Positions 8,982 to 17,569 of a DNA stretch of 64,000 nt are shown piece after piece. Numbering within the stretch: position 1 is the first letter of the stretch; the number at the start of each line of letters is the position of its first letter. The translations under genes were made by a program, and so were the position numbers. The notes under the pieces were generated by a model. It was not told the origin of the DNA, did no database searches, and was given only the letters and a program-made list of their open reading frames with translations. Source of the stretch: [Clostridium] asparagiforme DSM 15981 (lineage in GTDB: Bacteria; Bacillota; Clostridia; Lachnospirales; Lachnospiraceae); assembly GCA_025149125.1 (NCBI GenBank), contig CP102272.1, positions 2,914,001-2,978,000 of the forward strand, in the 5' to 3' direction.

Positions 8982-9803
8982 ATGTACCGGGTCATCAAGG
9001 TTTTAAACAATAACGGGGTTTTGGCCCTGGATATGGAGAAAAAGCAGGAGGTCATTTTGCTGGGAAACGGCGTGGGCTTTGGGAAGAAGATGGGCCAGCG
9101 GTTCGGGGGGAGCCCGGACGCGCGGCGCTATGAGCTGGTGAAAAAAGAGACCTCCGCCCTCCAGGCCGTGAACGGCATCGACCCGGTCTACATTGAGGTG
9201 ACGGCCAGAATCATCGAGGCGGCGGAAGGGCTTTTAGGCCCCATCCGGCACGATATTCTCATCGCCATGGCCGACCACATCGCCCTGGCGGTCAGCCGGG
9301 CCAAAGAAGGCTGCGAGCTGCCCAATCCCTTCAGCCAGGACATCCGCGCCCTGTTTTCCCAGGAGTATGAGGCGGCCCTTAAGGGGCGGGAGCTGATCCG
9401 GCAGGAGCTGGGCGTGGAGATTTCAGAGGACGAGGTGAGCTACATTACGCTGCACATACACGGCGGCCTCTCCGACGAGAACGTGTCCCAGTCCCTGGAG
9501 CTGGCCCGGCTGGTGCAGGACGGAATCCGCCAGGTGGAGGAGGGCATGGGAATGACCCTGCCCGCCGCTTCCCTGGGCTACAACCGCCTGATGAGCCATT
9601 TGCGGTACATGATCGCAAGAACCCGGAAAAAGGAGCAGACAAATCTGAACATGGGCGATTACGCCAGGGAGAATTTTCCCAGGGCCTATGAGGTGGCAGC
9701 ACAGGTCTGCGAGGACATCGGCCGGAAGTTAAAATGCCCCGTGGCCCAGGAGGAGATCGGCTTTCTGGCGATCCATATCCAGCGGGCGGCAGGGCAGGGG
9801 TGA
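8982..9803 (+). CDS. BglG/LicT/GlcT-family transcription antiterminator
   Basis: 273 residues. The N-terminal CAT RNA-binding domain covers about 1-55 (MYRVIKVLNNNGVLALD...GNGVGFGKK). PRD1 covers roughly 65-170 (conserved His in ADHIALA and in TLHIHGG) and PRD2 about 175-270 (His in SHLRYMI and AIHIQRA). PRD histidines are phosphorylated by PTS proteins, which couples activity to sugar flux. The gene follows the EIICBA gene after 145 bp. A TATAAT at 8880-8885 could give it separate expression. It most likely binds the RAT at 6425-6453. Confidence 0.9.
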   Translation: MYRVIKVLNNNGVLALDMEKKQEVILLGNGVGFGKKMGQRFGGSPDARRYELVKKETSALQAVNGIDPVYIEVTARIIEAAEGLLGPIRHDILIAMADHIALAVSRAKEGCELPNPFSQDIRALFSQEYEAALKGRELIRQELGVEISEDEVSYITLHIHGGLSDENVSQSLELARLVQDGIRQVEEGMGMTLPAASLGYNRLMSHLRYMIARTRKKEQTNLNMGDYARENFPRAYEVAAQVCEDIGRKLKCPVAQEEIGFLAIHIQRAAGQG

Positions 9804-9951
9804 GTATTTCAAAATAGAAAACGGCAGTTAAAAAGAGGTGGAGAAGGATGTGGATCACCGAAATAGTTTGTGCTGATAATTGAATAGACTTTGCCCCCTC
9901 GATGTGGTACAATCTATCTATATCAAGCCAAAGTGTAGAGGTGGTGATACT

Positions 9952-10269
9952 ATGACAGATAGCGAAAAACTTGACTTGTTACTTGCGCAGATACAGGGCA
10001 TAAATGGTCATATAGGCCAGATTGAAAAACAGAATGCGGATACATTCAAAGAATTAATGAATGTGGAACGTGAGGTTTTGAAAAATCAAGATGCCATAAA
10101 AGTTCTGAATGCGAAATATGATACGTTACGTTTAAAAGCTGATAATTCTACACTGCTTCTTAAGCTGATTGACAGACAAGCTGAAGAAATGTCGGAATTA
10201 AAAGAAAGGGTAACACAGCTTGAAAGTAAGTTAGCAGAATCACATAATCAAAAACCATACAGAGTGTAA
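9952..10269 (+). CDS. Small coiled-coil protein, AT-rich orphan
   Basis: 105 residues from the ATG at 9952, with a GAGGTGGTGAT ribosome site just upstream. I do not recognise a family. Nearly the whole protein is predicted helical coiled coil (heptads from LLAQIQGINGHIGQIEKQ through ELKERVTQLESKLAES), with no Cys and no membrane segment. Base composition is clearly more AT-rich than all neighbours and codon use differs (TTA/CTT Leu, AAA Lys), which suggests recent acquisition. It has its own extended -10 (TGGTACAAT at 9905-9913) and its own terminator, so it is an independent cassette. No partner can be named. Confidence 0.7.
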   Translation: MTDSEKLDLLLAQIQGINGHIGQIEKQNADTFKELMNVEREVLKNQDAIKVLNAKYDTLRLKADNSTLLLKLIDRQAEEMSELKERVTQLESKLAESHNQKPYRV

Positions 10270-10304
10270 GCCTATCAACTGATACAGGGCCTACACTCTT
10301 TTTA
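10261..10304 (+). terminator. Rho-independent terminator of the coiled-coil gene
   Basis: AGAGTGTA at 10261-10268 pairs with TACACTCT at 10292-10299, followed by five T. The left arm overlaps the stop codon of the gene. Confidence 0.85.
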
Positions 10305-10317
10305 TTGTTCAGCGCAG

Positions 10318-10351
10318 AAAAGGGGCATCGTGATCAAACGGCGCCCCTTTT
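10318..10351. terminator. Hairpin serving mainly the HAD gene on the minus strand
   Basis: AAAAGGGGC at 10318-10326 pairs with GCCCCTTTT at 10342-10350. It reads as a stem with a T tail on both strands and lies just beyond the stop of the minus-strand gene. Confidence 0.8.
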
Positions 10352-10375
10352 AATAATGGTGCGTCCGACGCACTC

Positions 10376-11194
10376 CTACCCCCAAAAATACCGCTCCAAA
10401 AACTCCGCCGCCCCGTCCGCCTCATTGCTCCCCGTCACAAAGCGCGCAGCGGACTTCACATCCTCTTTGGCATTCCCCATAGCCACGGACACCCCGGCAA
10501 AGCGCAGCATCTCAATATCGTTCTGATTGTCCCCAATGGCCAGAACCGAGGACATCGGTATATCCAGGCGTGCGCAGAGGGATTTCAACGCATTCCCCTT
10601 GGATGCGTGTACAGAGTTGATCTCGATGTTACACTCCCCGGTGCGCATGAGCTTCATGGAAGGAAGCGGGCTGCCCTCCCGCAGCATCTCCTGAAACGCC
10701 TGGTCGCTGTGGGGGAACACGCCGATTTTCCACAGGGAGGCCTTTGTCCCGCCCAGCCACTGGATCAGATCCGGTACGGTTGAGGTGTCGAAACGCAGGT
10801 AGGGGAACCGGGCCGCCAGGCCGCTTTCCTTCCAGCCCTCGGGACGGACGGGGCCCTGGCTGGTGTGCAGGTAGAAGAAGAGCGGGCGGTCCCTGTAATA
10901 TTCCAACAGGCGGATGGCCTCGGGGATGGGGATGGGCGTCTCCTCCAGCACGGCCCCGCTTGCCGGGTCCTGGATCGCGGCCCCGTTGGAGCAGATGGCG
11001 TGGCAGATGGGGGAGACCTGCAAAATGGTGCCGCGCAGCCCGTCCAGCCCGCGCCCGGTGGCCGGAACTACCCGGATTCCTGCGTCCGCCAGTTTCTGCA
11101 CCGTCTGTAAGGTGCGCCGGGAAATGCGCTTGTCCTCGTGGAGCAGCGTTCCGTCCATGTCCAGAGCTACCAGTCGGATGTTGTGTGGGTTCAT
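10376..11194 (-). CDS. Cof-type HAD-superfamily phosphatase
   Basis: 272 residues from the ATG at 11194, which has AGGAGG upstream; 19 extra in-frame residues before it are not conserved. HAD motifs: I, LDMDGTLL near residue 9; II, PATGRG near 43; III, Lys in the NSVHASKGNAL segment; IV, IGDNQNDIEML near 220. The large C2B cap domain between motifs II and III marks the Cof subfamily, which dephosphorylates sugar phosphates, flavin or PLP intermediates. The specific substrate is not visible. Monocistronic between two hairpins and a divergent regulator gene. Confidence 0.9.
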   Translation of the reverse strand: MNPHNIRLVALDMDGTLLHEDKRISRRTLQTVQKLADAGIRVVPATGRGLDGLRGTILQVSPICHAICSNGAAIQDPASGAVLEETPIPIPEAIRLLEYYRDRPLFFYLHTSQGPVRPEGWKESGLAARFPYLRFDTSTVPDLIQWLGGTKASLWKIGVFPHSDQAFQEMLREGSPLPSMKLMRTGECNIEINSVHASKGNALKSLCARLDIPMSSVLAIGDNQNDIEMLRFAGVSVAMGNAKEDVKSAARFVTGSNEADGAAEFLERYFWG

Positions 11195-11408
11195 AATCAG
11201 ATGCCTCCTCGAACATTGGGAATTATGAGAGGTATTATACATTGTCGTCATCCGGCACGGGTGACGATAAGTGATACGTTTGCTTAATTATACCATGTCT
11301 ACCCCCCTCAGAGTGTCAATTTTAGTGTCGAAATACAAAAGTTTGTTCAAAAAAGTCATATCCTACTGCTGAAATCCCCACATGAGTGGCGGAATGCACA
11401 AAACCCTA

Positions 11409-11436
11409 TTCCCAAATCTGAAAAAGTTACTATAAT
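11409..11436 (+). promoter_or_regulatory. Probable promoter of the LevR-like regulator/PTS operon
   Basis: A perfect TATAAT lies at 11431-11436, with a weak TTCCCA 16 bp upstream. The promoter is of sigma-A type; no -24/-12 sigma-54 element was found in 11195-11479. The rest of this 285 bp gap shows no gene. Confidence 0.5.
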
Positions 11437-11479
11437 GAAACATGTACCAGGTAAATCCCCCAGAACAGGAGAGATGAGT

Positions 11480-14233
11480 ATGCTCAGCACCAAGGAAGAA
11501 GTTTACGGATATCTGGAAAAAATCAGCCGGAATTTCTCTACAAAGGAATTGAAGCAGTTTACGGCCAACGATATCAGCGAAAACCTGAATATATCCAGGA
11601 ACCTGGCCAGCCAGTATTTGAACGAGCTGGTGAAGGAGACGCGGGCGATCAAGGTCAATTCCAGGCCGGTGTACTTTTTTCACAAACGGAACGTGGAGCG
11701 CAGCGCGCAGGTGACCTTCGACACCTGTATCTTTTCCGGGCTGGATGAATTTCTGATCAAGAGCCGCAGCGGGGAGTCCAAACGGGATTTCCAGAAGGCG
11801 GTGGGACATTACCTGAGTTTAAGTCCCTGTATCGAGCAGTGCAAGGCGGCGGTTCAGTACCCGCCAAACGGCCTTCCCACCCTGTTGTACGGCGCCAACG
11901 GCACGGGTAAATCCTTTCTGTCCGGACTGATGTTTGAGTACGGGAAGAACGAGAAGGTCATCAAGGCGGACCGGCATTATATCGCGGTGGACTGCGCGGA
12001 GTACGCCCAGAATACGGAAGGTTTTGCCCGGAATCTGCTGGGCGAGGGGGACGGGAAGGGATGGCTGTCCAGGGCCGACGGGGGAATGATCTTTTTCGAC
12101 GAGATCGACCGGCTGCCGGCGGCGGGGCAGGAGCTGATCTTTTCCTATTTGGTCAGCGGACAGTACAGGACCGTGGGCGGAGGCGACGAGATTTATGAGT
12201 CGGGGGCCAGGCTGGTGTTCGCCACCTCCAGACCTCCGGGGGAAGCGCTGTTTAAGGCTTTTGCCAGGCGGATTCCCATTGTGATCCAGGTGCCCTCCTT
12301 AAATGAACGGACCATCGACGAGAAGGAGGAGATGCTGGTCGCATTCCTGAGACGGGAGGGGCAGCGCATGGGCGTGGACGTGAGCATCAGCAAGCGGGCC
12401 TTCCACTGCATGTTGGAATACCCCTTCGAGAACAACATCGACGAGCTGCTGTTCTGCATCACCAGCTGCTGCGCCGGGGCCTACCTGGAGCGGGACGCGG
12501 GCCAGATCGCCATCCGCACCTACCATCTGCCGGACTACATGATGTCCAGTCTCCGGTTCGGAGCGGAGGAGGAGGACGACCGGCTGATCCGCATGAGCAG
12601 CTACAACCGGGACAATTCCTTTGAGCAGGCTATCCAGTATTTCCAGATGATCCTGGACGAGTACCAGGATTTCAAGAGCGGGGATCAGGGCTTTGAGGGC
12701 ATGTTAAAGGGCTGTCAGCAGCATTTAAAGAATTACTATGATTATCTGATCTACGGGCAGAAGCTGGTCAACAACAAGATCGCCAGCTACGAGCAGATGA
12801 TCAACCAGATATTTGAGACTGTGGGGGAGACCTATGGGATCAATCTCTCCAAAAAGTACAGCTATCTCCTGGCCCGGTGCCTGTACATCCAGCTCCGGGC
12901 GGACCATATCGTATCCAAGTGGGTGAAGACCAACGGGGACGAGATCGGGGCCCTGTTCGGGGTGATGAAGCAGGAGCTGGCCAAGGAGGCGGCCATCACC
13001 GCCCAGATTGCCGGGCTGGTGAAGCAGAATCTGGACGTGGAGGTCAACAGCTTGAACCAGCTGTTCCTTCTGCTCAATGTGAAGAGCCAGAACGAGCATA
13101 TCACGGTGGCCTCCACGGCCGGGGTCATTTTGAGCCACGGCTATTCCACGGCCACCAGCATCGCGGACGCGGCCAACCAGATCATCGGAAAGAAGGTGTT
13201 TGAGGCCATCGACATGCCCCTGGACGTCCAGAGCCGGGATATCGCCGGGATATTGGAAAAACACATTGAGCGCTACATCACCTGCCGGGATATCGTGCTC
13301 ATGGTGGACATGGGTTCTCTGGAGCAGATTCACCAGGAAATGCGGAATCTGGCCAATGTGAACATCGGAATCATCAACAACATCAGCACGGCCCTGGCCG
13401 TGGACATCGGCCTTGGAATCTGCGGAAACATGGATATGGAGGAGATTTTAAAGAGGGCCAGCGAGAACAATATCTGTACCTACCGGATTATCAACAATGT
13501 GCGCAAGGAGGACGCCATCATTTTCAGCGGCGAAAATGGCATCGACACCGCGGAGAAGATCAAGGAGCTGATTCTTCAGAGCTCAGACGCCTGCATACCG
13601 CTCCGGTTTATCGCCTACGATTACTACCGTTTGGTAAAAAATGGGAGCCGGGACGAAATTTTCGCCAGATACCGGGTGAAATGCATCATCGGGCTGTTCA
13701 ACCCGGAGATCGAGGGAGTTCCCTTTATCGCGTTGGAGGACATTATCTCCATGGACGGGGCGGAGCAGCTGAAGCGGATCTTTTCCGCCTACCTGGACGA
13801 GAAGCAGCTGGAGGTGTTCAACCAGAACATGCTGAAGAACTTTACCCTCCAGAACGTGGTGGAATCCATCACTATCCTGAATCCGGCAAAGCTCTTGGAC
13901 GAGGTGGAGCACTCGGTGACGCGGCTTTCCCGGATCACGGGGCAGAAGCTGGAGGGGAGAATCATCATCGGCCTTTACGTCCATCTGTGCTGCCTGGTGG
14001 AGCGGCTGGTGACCAAGACCTCCATCGAGAATTACCAGGATCTGGAAGGGTTCCAGAAAAAACACGGAGATTTTATCGGCTGGGTCCAGGAGTGCTTTCA
14101 GGACATATCCAACCACTACAAGGTGGATTTGCCGGTCAGCGAGATCGCGTACATTTATGACTATATCCATTTGAATTCTAAGAATAAAATGACCGGGCGG
14201 CCGGCTTTTGACCAGGACCGCGAGGACGAATAG
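11480..14233 (+). CDS. LevR/ManR-like PTS-regulated transcription regulator lacking the GAFTGA loop
   Basis: 917 residues from the ATG at 11480 (AGGAG at 11467-11471; the ATG at 11474 is too close). N-terminal HTH (about 1-75). AAA+ domain with Walker A GANGTGKS near 137 and Walker B GGMIFFDEIDRLP near 200. PRD1 about 420-530, an EIIA-Man-like domain with a candidate phospho-His in ILSHGYSTA near 552, an EIIB-like stretch near 690-760 and PRD2 at the end (GLYVHLCC). Between LLGEG and ADGG only about ten residues are present where sigma-54 activators carry the GAFTGA loop, so interaction with sigma-54 looks lost. It is co-directional with, and 15 bp from, the PTS genes it presumably controls. 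Confidence 0.85.
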   Translation: MLSTKEEVYGYLEKISRNFSTKELKQFTANDISENLNISRNLASQYLNELVKETRAIKVNSRPVYFFHKRNVERSAQVTFDTCIFSGLDEFLIKSRSGESKRDFQKAVGHYLSLSPCIEQCKAAVQYPPNGLPTLLYGANGTGKSFLSGLMFEYGKNEKVIKADRHYIAVDCAEYAQNTEGFARNLLGEGDGKGWLSRADGGMIFFDEIDRLPAAGQELIFSYLVSGQYRTVGGGDEIYESGARLVFATSRPPGEALFKAFARRIPIVIQVPSLNERTIDEKEEMLVAFLRREGQRMGVDVSISKRAFHCMLEYPFENNIDELLFCITSCCAGAYLERDAGQIAIRTYHLPDYMMSSLRFGAEEEDDRLIRMSSYNRDNSFEQAIQYFQMILDEYQDFKSGDQGFEGMLKGCQQHLKNYYDYLIYGQKLVNNKIASYEQMINQIFETVGETYGINLSKKYSYLLARCLYIQLRADHIVSKWVKTNGDEIGALFGVMKQELAKEAAITAQIAGLVKQNLDVEVNSLNQLFLLLNVKSQNEHITVASTAGVILSHGYSTATSIADAANQIIGKKVFEAIDMPLDVQSRDIAGILEKHIERYITCRDIVLMVDMGSLEQIHQEMRNLANVNIGIINNISTALAVDIGLGICGNMDMEEILKRASENNICTYRIINNVRKEDAIIFSGENGIDTAEKIKELILQSSDACIPLRFIAYDYYRLVKNGSRDEIFARYRVKCIIGLFNPEIEGVPFIALEDIISMDGAEQLKRIFSAYLDEKQLEVFNQNMLKNFTLQNVVESITILNPAKLLDEVEHSVTRLSRITGQKLEGRIIIGLYVHLCCLVERLVTKTSIENYQDLEGFQKKHGDFIGWVQECFQDISNHYKVDLPVSEIAYIYDYIHLNSKNKMTGRPAFDQDREDE

Positions 14234-14248
14234 AGGAGGAATGAAACT

Positions 14249-14734
14249 ATGGGAATCACATTGGCTAGAATCGACAACCGTCTGCTGCACGGAATCGTGG
14301 CCACGCAGTGGGCGGGGCGCTCCGGGGCCCAGCGCATCATGATTATCGACGACGGGGTGGCGAACAACGAGCTGACCAAGGCCAGCATGAAGCTGGCGCG
14401 CCCTACGGGCATGGCCATCTCCATCATTACGCTGGAGAAGGCGCTGAACAATTTTAAGGCCGGGAAATATGAGGACCACAACGTGTTTGTGATCGTGAAG
14501 AGCCCGGTGACCCTGGAAAGCCTGTCCGAGGCTGGGGTGAAGATCCCTGAGCTGGTGGTGGGCGGAACCACCCGCCCGGACGAGTCCGCGCAAAGCGTCA
14601 AGCTGTACCAGAGGGCCTACGCCACGGATCGGGAGATCGAGGCTTACAAGGTGTTGAAGGGAAACGGAACCAAAATTTACGCCCAGTACGTTCCGGCGGA
14701 CTCGGTGGTAAATCTGGATGAGTTTTTGAGATAG
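14249..14734 (+). CDS. PTS mannose/fructose/sorbose-family EIIB
   Basis: 161 residues, the usual length. The phosphorylatable His is His14 in ARIDNRLLHGIVATQW, the family signature. It accepts phosphate from EIIA and gives it to the sugar bound by EIIC/EIID. First structural gene after the LevR-like regulator (15 bp gap, RBS GAGGAGG). The order here is B, C, D, hydrolase, A, so EIIA is separate from EIIB rather than fused. Confidence 0.95.
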   Translation: MGITLARIDNRLLHGIVATQWAGRSGAQRIMIIDDGVANNELTKASMKLARPTGMAISIITLEKALNNFKAGKYEDHNVFVIVKSPVTLESLSEAGVKIPELVVGGTTRPDESAQSVKLYQRAYATDREIEAYKVLKGNGTKIYAQYVPADSVVNLDEFLR

Positions 14735-14750
14735 CAGGAGGGAAAAAGAG

Positions 14751-15521
14751 ATGACATTAGCTGTATGGCAGATAATTGCACTGATACTGGTGGCCGCGGG
14801 GATCAACCTGGACCGCCGCGGACTTTCGCTGACCCACGCCCGGCCGGCTATAGTGGGCCTGATCTGCGGCCTGATTCTGGGGGACGTGAACAGCGGGCTT
14901 TACATCGGCGGTACCTTTACCCTGATGTCCCTTGGCGTGGCGGCCATCGGCGGCTCCTCGGTGCCGGACTACGGCGTGGCGACCATTATCGCCTGCGCCT
15001 TTGCCCAGACCACGGGCCAGGGACCGGAGGTGGGCCTGACCATTGGCCTTCCCGTCGGTATGCTGGGCGTGCAGATGGACGTGCTGTTTAAAATCTGCAA
15101 CTCCTTTATCGCCCAGAAGGCCCAGCGCTACGCAAACGCCAAGGAATTCAAGAAAATGTACAGAATTATGCTGTTGAGCCCGGTGATGGTGGCGGTGTTC
15201 ATGTCCTTCCCCACAGCGGTGGCCCTGACGGCGGGCGCGCCTCTGGTGCAGGCGATCCTGGACGTGCTTCCGGTCTGGGTGACCGGCGGGCTGGCCGTGG
15301 CCGGAAAGCTGCTGCCCGGACTTGGTATCGCAATGCTGCTGCATTATATGCCGGCGAAGAAGTATTTCAACTACATTCTCATCGGCTTTGTGGTCAGCGC
15401 TTACATAAAGGTTCCGGTTCTGGGCGTGGCCCTTTTGGGAACGGCGCTGGCGTACAAGTTCTATACGGATAATGAGGCGAGAGCCACAGTTGGATTTGCA
15501 GGAGGATTGGAAGATGAATAG
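14751..15521 (+). CDS. PTS mannose-family EIIC membrane channel
   Basis: 256 residues, mostly hydrophobic. It opens with LAVWQIIALILVAAGINLDRRGL and carries the Gly-rich GGTFTLMSLGVAAIGGSSVPDYG segment typical of EIIC-Man/Sor subunits. Forms the sugar-translocating part with EIID. Its stop overlaps the EIID start by 8 bp, which implies translational coupling. Confidence 0.92.
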   Translation: MTLAVWQIIALILVAAGINLDRRGLSLTHARPAIVGLICGLILGDVNSGLYIGGTFTLMSLGVAAIGGSSVPDYGVATIIACAFAQTTGQGPEVGLTIGLPVGMLGVQMDVLFKICNSFIAQKAQRYANAKEFKKMYRIMLLSPVMVAVFMSFPTAVALTAGAPLVQAILDVLPVWVTGGLAVAGKLLPGLGIAMLLHYMPAKKYFNYILIGFVVSAYIKVPVLGVALLGTALAYKFYTDNEARATVGFAGGLEDE

Positions 15522-16314
15522 AGAACCGGTATTGACAAAAAAGGATTGTGTGAAGGGAGCCTGCAGATGGTCCCTGATGGCGGTAACCACATTTAACTAC
15601 GATACGCAGCTGGCTCCGGCCGTGGTGTTCGGCATCGGCCCCCTTCTGCGCAAAATCTACCCGGACGACGATGAGTATGTGGAGGCATTAAACAACCATT
15701 TCCGGTATTTCAACACCCACCCCTGGGTGGCGAACCTGGTATTGGGCGCGACCCTGGCCCTGGAGGACAAGGAGGGAATCTCCGCGGCCGACGCGGTGCA
15801 GAACATCAAGGTCAGCCTGATGGGCCCCCTGGCCGGCATCGGAGACACCCTGATCTGGACCCTGCTTCCCACCATTCTGGGCTCCATCGCCGGATACATG
15901 GCCCTGGAGGGCAACCCGGTGGGCACGATTCTGTGGCTCTTGACCAACGTATTCTTCATCGCGGTCCGCACCCAGCTCATGTGGGTGGGCTACCGCGAGG
16001 GCACCAAGCTGATCACCAAATTCGGCGGAAAGATCGCCCAGATTACCGACGCTGCCTCTGTGCTGGGACTGACGGTGGTGGGAGCTCTGGCCGCCACGGT
16101 GGTGACGGCGAAAACGCCTCTGACCTTCCAGATGGGAGAGGTGAATATGGCGCTGGCGGATCTGCTGGACAAGATCCTTCCCTCCATGATCTCCGTGCTC
16201 ACTGTCTGGGCCCTGTATAAGCTGATCGGCCGCAAGGGCATGAAGGTGACCACCATTATCCTGCTGGTGATTCTGTTCTCCATGGTCTGCTCCGCCTTCG
16301 GGATCCTGGCGTAA
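15514..16314 (+). CDS. PTS mannose-family EIID membrane subunit
   Basis: 266 residues from the ATG at 15514 (GGAGGA upstream, inside the EIIC 3' end). EIID signatures: NTHPWVANLVLGATLALED near residue 70, GDTLIWTLLPTILGSIA near 115, and hydrophobic C-terminal helices. Works with EIIC in substrate translocation. Upstream in-frame starts would lie inside EIIC and are rejected. Confidence 0.93.
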   Translation: MNREPVLTKKDCVKGACRWSLMAVTTFNYDTQLAPAVVFGIGPLLRKIYPDDDEYVEALNNHFRYFNTHPWVANLVLGATLALEDKEGISAADAVQNIKVSLMGPLAGIGDTLIWTLLPTILGSIAGYMALEGNPVGTILWLLTNVFFIAVRTQLMWVGYREGTKLITKFGGKIAQITDAASVLGLTVVGALAATVVTAKTPLTFQMGEVNMALADLLDKILPSMISVLTVWALYKLIGRKGMKVTTIILLVILFSMVCSAFGILA

Positions 16315-16330
16315 AGGCGGGTGAGTGCAG

Positions 16331-17569
16331 ATGGTAGAGGTAAGCGCGGCAAAATATGACATAACGCCGGAATTTCCCATGTACATGCGGGGCTACGCCA
16401 TGCGGACGGGAAAATCCATCGGCGTGCTGGACCGGTTGTACTGCAGGGCCCTGTGCCTGCGGATAGACGGGGAAATCTTCGTGTGGATGACGCTGGATCT
16501 GTGCCGCCTGGAGGAGCTGATCAGCGATTACGTCCGCGGGGTGGTGGCTGCGAAATACAGCGTGCCCGTTGAGCACGTCATTTTGTCCACCATCCACACC
16601 CACTCCGGCCCGGACATCAGTTTCGAGGACGAGGGGGAGGATCGCAACCGGAGAAAGGCGGACTACCGGAGCTTTCTGGTGGGCCGTGTGCTGGCTGCGG
16701 TGGACGAGTGCTTTGACCGGGGATTTCTTAAGGTCACCTCCAGCGTGGTGCAGGGAACCATAGAGGGAGTCTACGGGAACCGCAACTACAGGGACAAGCC
16801 CAGCGACAAGGATGTGAATCTGATCCTGTTTCGGAACGAGAACCACGTGGTGGCGGGAATCGCCAGCCTGACCTGCCATCCCACGGTGCTGGGCATCCAC
16901 AACATGAAGATCAGCTCCGACCTGCTGGGAAATATTGGAAAGGCGTTGGATGAGAAATACAACACCATTTTCCTCACCATGCAGGGGGCCTGCGGGGATA
17001 TGGGCAACCGTCAGTACCGCCGGGGCAACGACGAGGCAGAGCTGTGGCGGGTCCGGGATGAGATCATGGACCAGATCGACGGCTTCGGCGCGGAGGAACG
17101 GCCCCTGGAGCTGAAAGCCGGCGGCGTGGGAACGTCCCAATATACCGTGCGCCACCGCTATGACACGGAGGCCCTGAGGGCTCAGATCGCGGACAGCGAA
17201 AAGCAGCTGGCGGCCGCGGTGGGGGAGGACGAGAAAAAACTTTTGTGGTCCGGGCTGCGGCACATGAAGCGCAAGCTGGAGGCTGGAGGCGTGGACGTCA
17301 CACTGAAGTCCGTGATGTTCCACCTGGGAGACCTGGAGATCGTGACGATTCCCGGGGAGCTGTTCTCCACCTTCGGGCTGCGGATCAAAGCGGCCATGGA
17401 AGGGCCGGTTCGGATCGTCTGGGGCTACGCCAACTACAGCGCGGGCTATATCGTGGAGCGGCAGGAGTACGGCAAGGGCTACGAGAGCATGCAGACCCCG
17501 TTCCCCCAGGGGGAAGCGGAGCTGTATGTGGAGCAGATAATCGAGGATTTGCGAGGAGAGAGCGTATGA
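16331..17569 (+). CDS. Neutral/alkaline ceramidase-like hydrolase inside the PTS operon
   Basis: 412 residues from the ATG at 16331 (a GTG six bases earlier is possible). Metal-binding HTHSGPD sits near residues 89-95, TCHPTV near 183 and QGACGDMGN near 223. These correspond to the zinc-binding and GD-type active-site segments of the neutral ceramidase N-terminal domain. Full ceramidases are about 650-780 residues; this is the catalytic domain only, without signal peptide or the C-terminal Ig-like domain, so it should be cytoplasmic. It sits between EIID and EIIA and shares an ATGA overlap with EIIA. Inference: it hydrolyses an amide or ester in the phosphorylated sugar brought in by this PTS rather than ceramide. 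Confidence 0.75.
   Translation: MVEVSAAKYDITPEFPMYMRGYAMRTGKSIGVLDRLYCRALCLRIDGEIFVWMTLDLCRLEELISDYVRGVVAAKYSVPVEHVILSTIHTHSGPDISFEDEGEDRNRRKADYRSFLVGRVLAAVDECFDRGFLKVTSSVVQGTIEGVYGNRNYRDKPSDKDVNLILFRNENHVVAGIASLTCHPTVLGIHNMKISSDLLGNIGKALDEKYNTIFLTMQGACGDMGNRQYRRGNDEAELWRVRDEIMDQIDGFGAEERPLELKAGGVGTSQYTVRHRYDTEALRAQIADSEKQLAAAVGEDEKKLLWSGLRHMKRKLEAGGVDVTLKSVMFHLGDLEIVTIPGELFSTFGLRIKAAMEGPVRIVWGYANYSAGYIVERQEYGKGYESMQTPFPQGEAELYVEQIIEDLRGESV

Noticed and set aside
9848..9883. 11-codon open frame (MWITEIVCADN) after a good ribosome site
   Set aside because: Too short to support and without a second line of evidence; possibly a gene remnant.
11195..11479. Search for a sigma-54 (-24/-12) promoter ahead of the LevR-like gene
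   Set aside because: A TGGCGGAATGCA string near 11390 has 6 instead of 10 bases between GG and GC, so it is not a valid site.
13583..14806. 407-codon open frame antisense to the LevR-like gene and EIIB
   Set aside because: Crosses two convincing genes and its translation has no recognisable fold.
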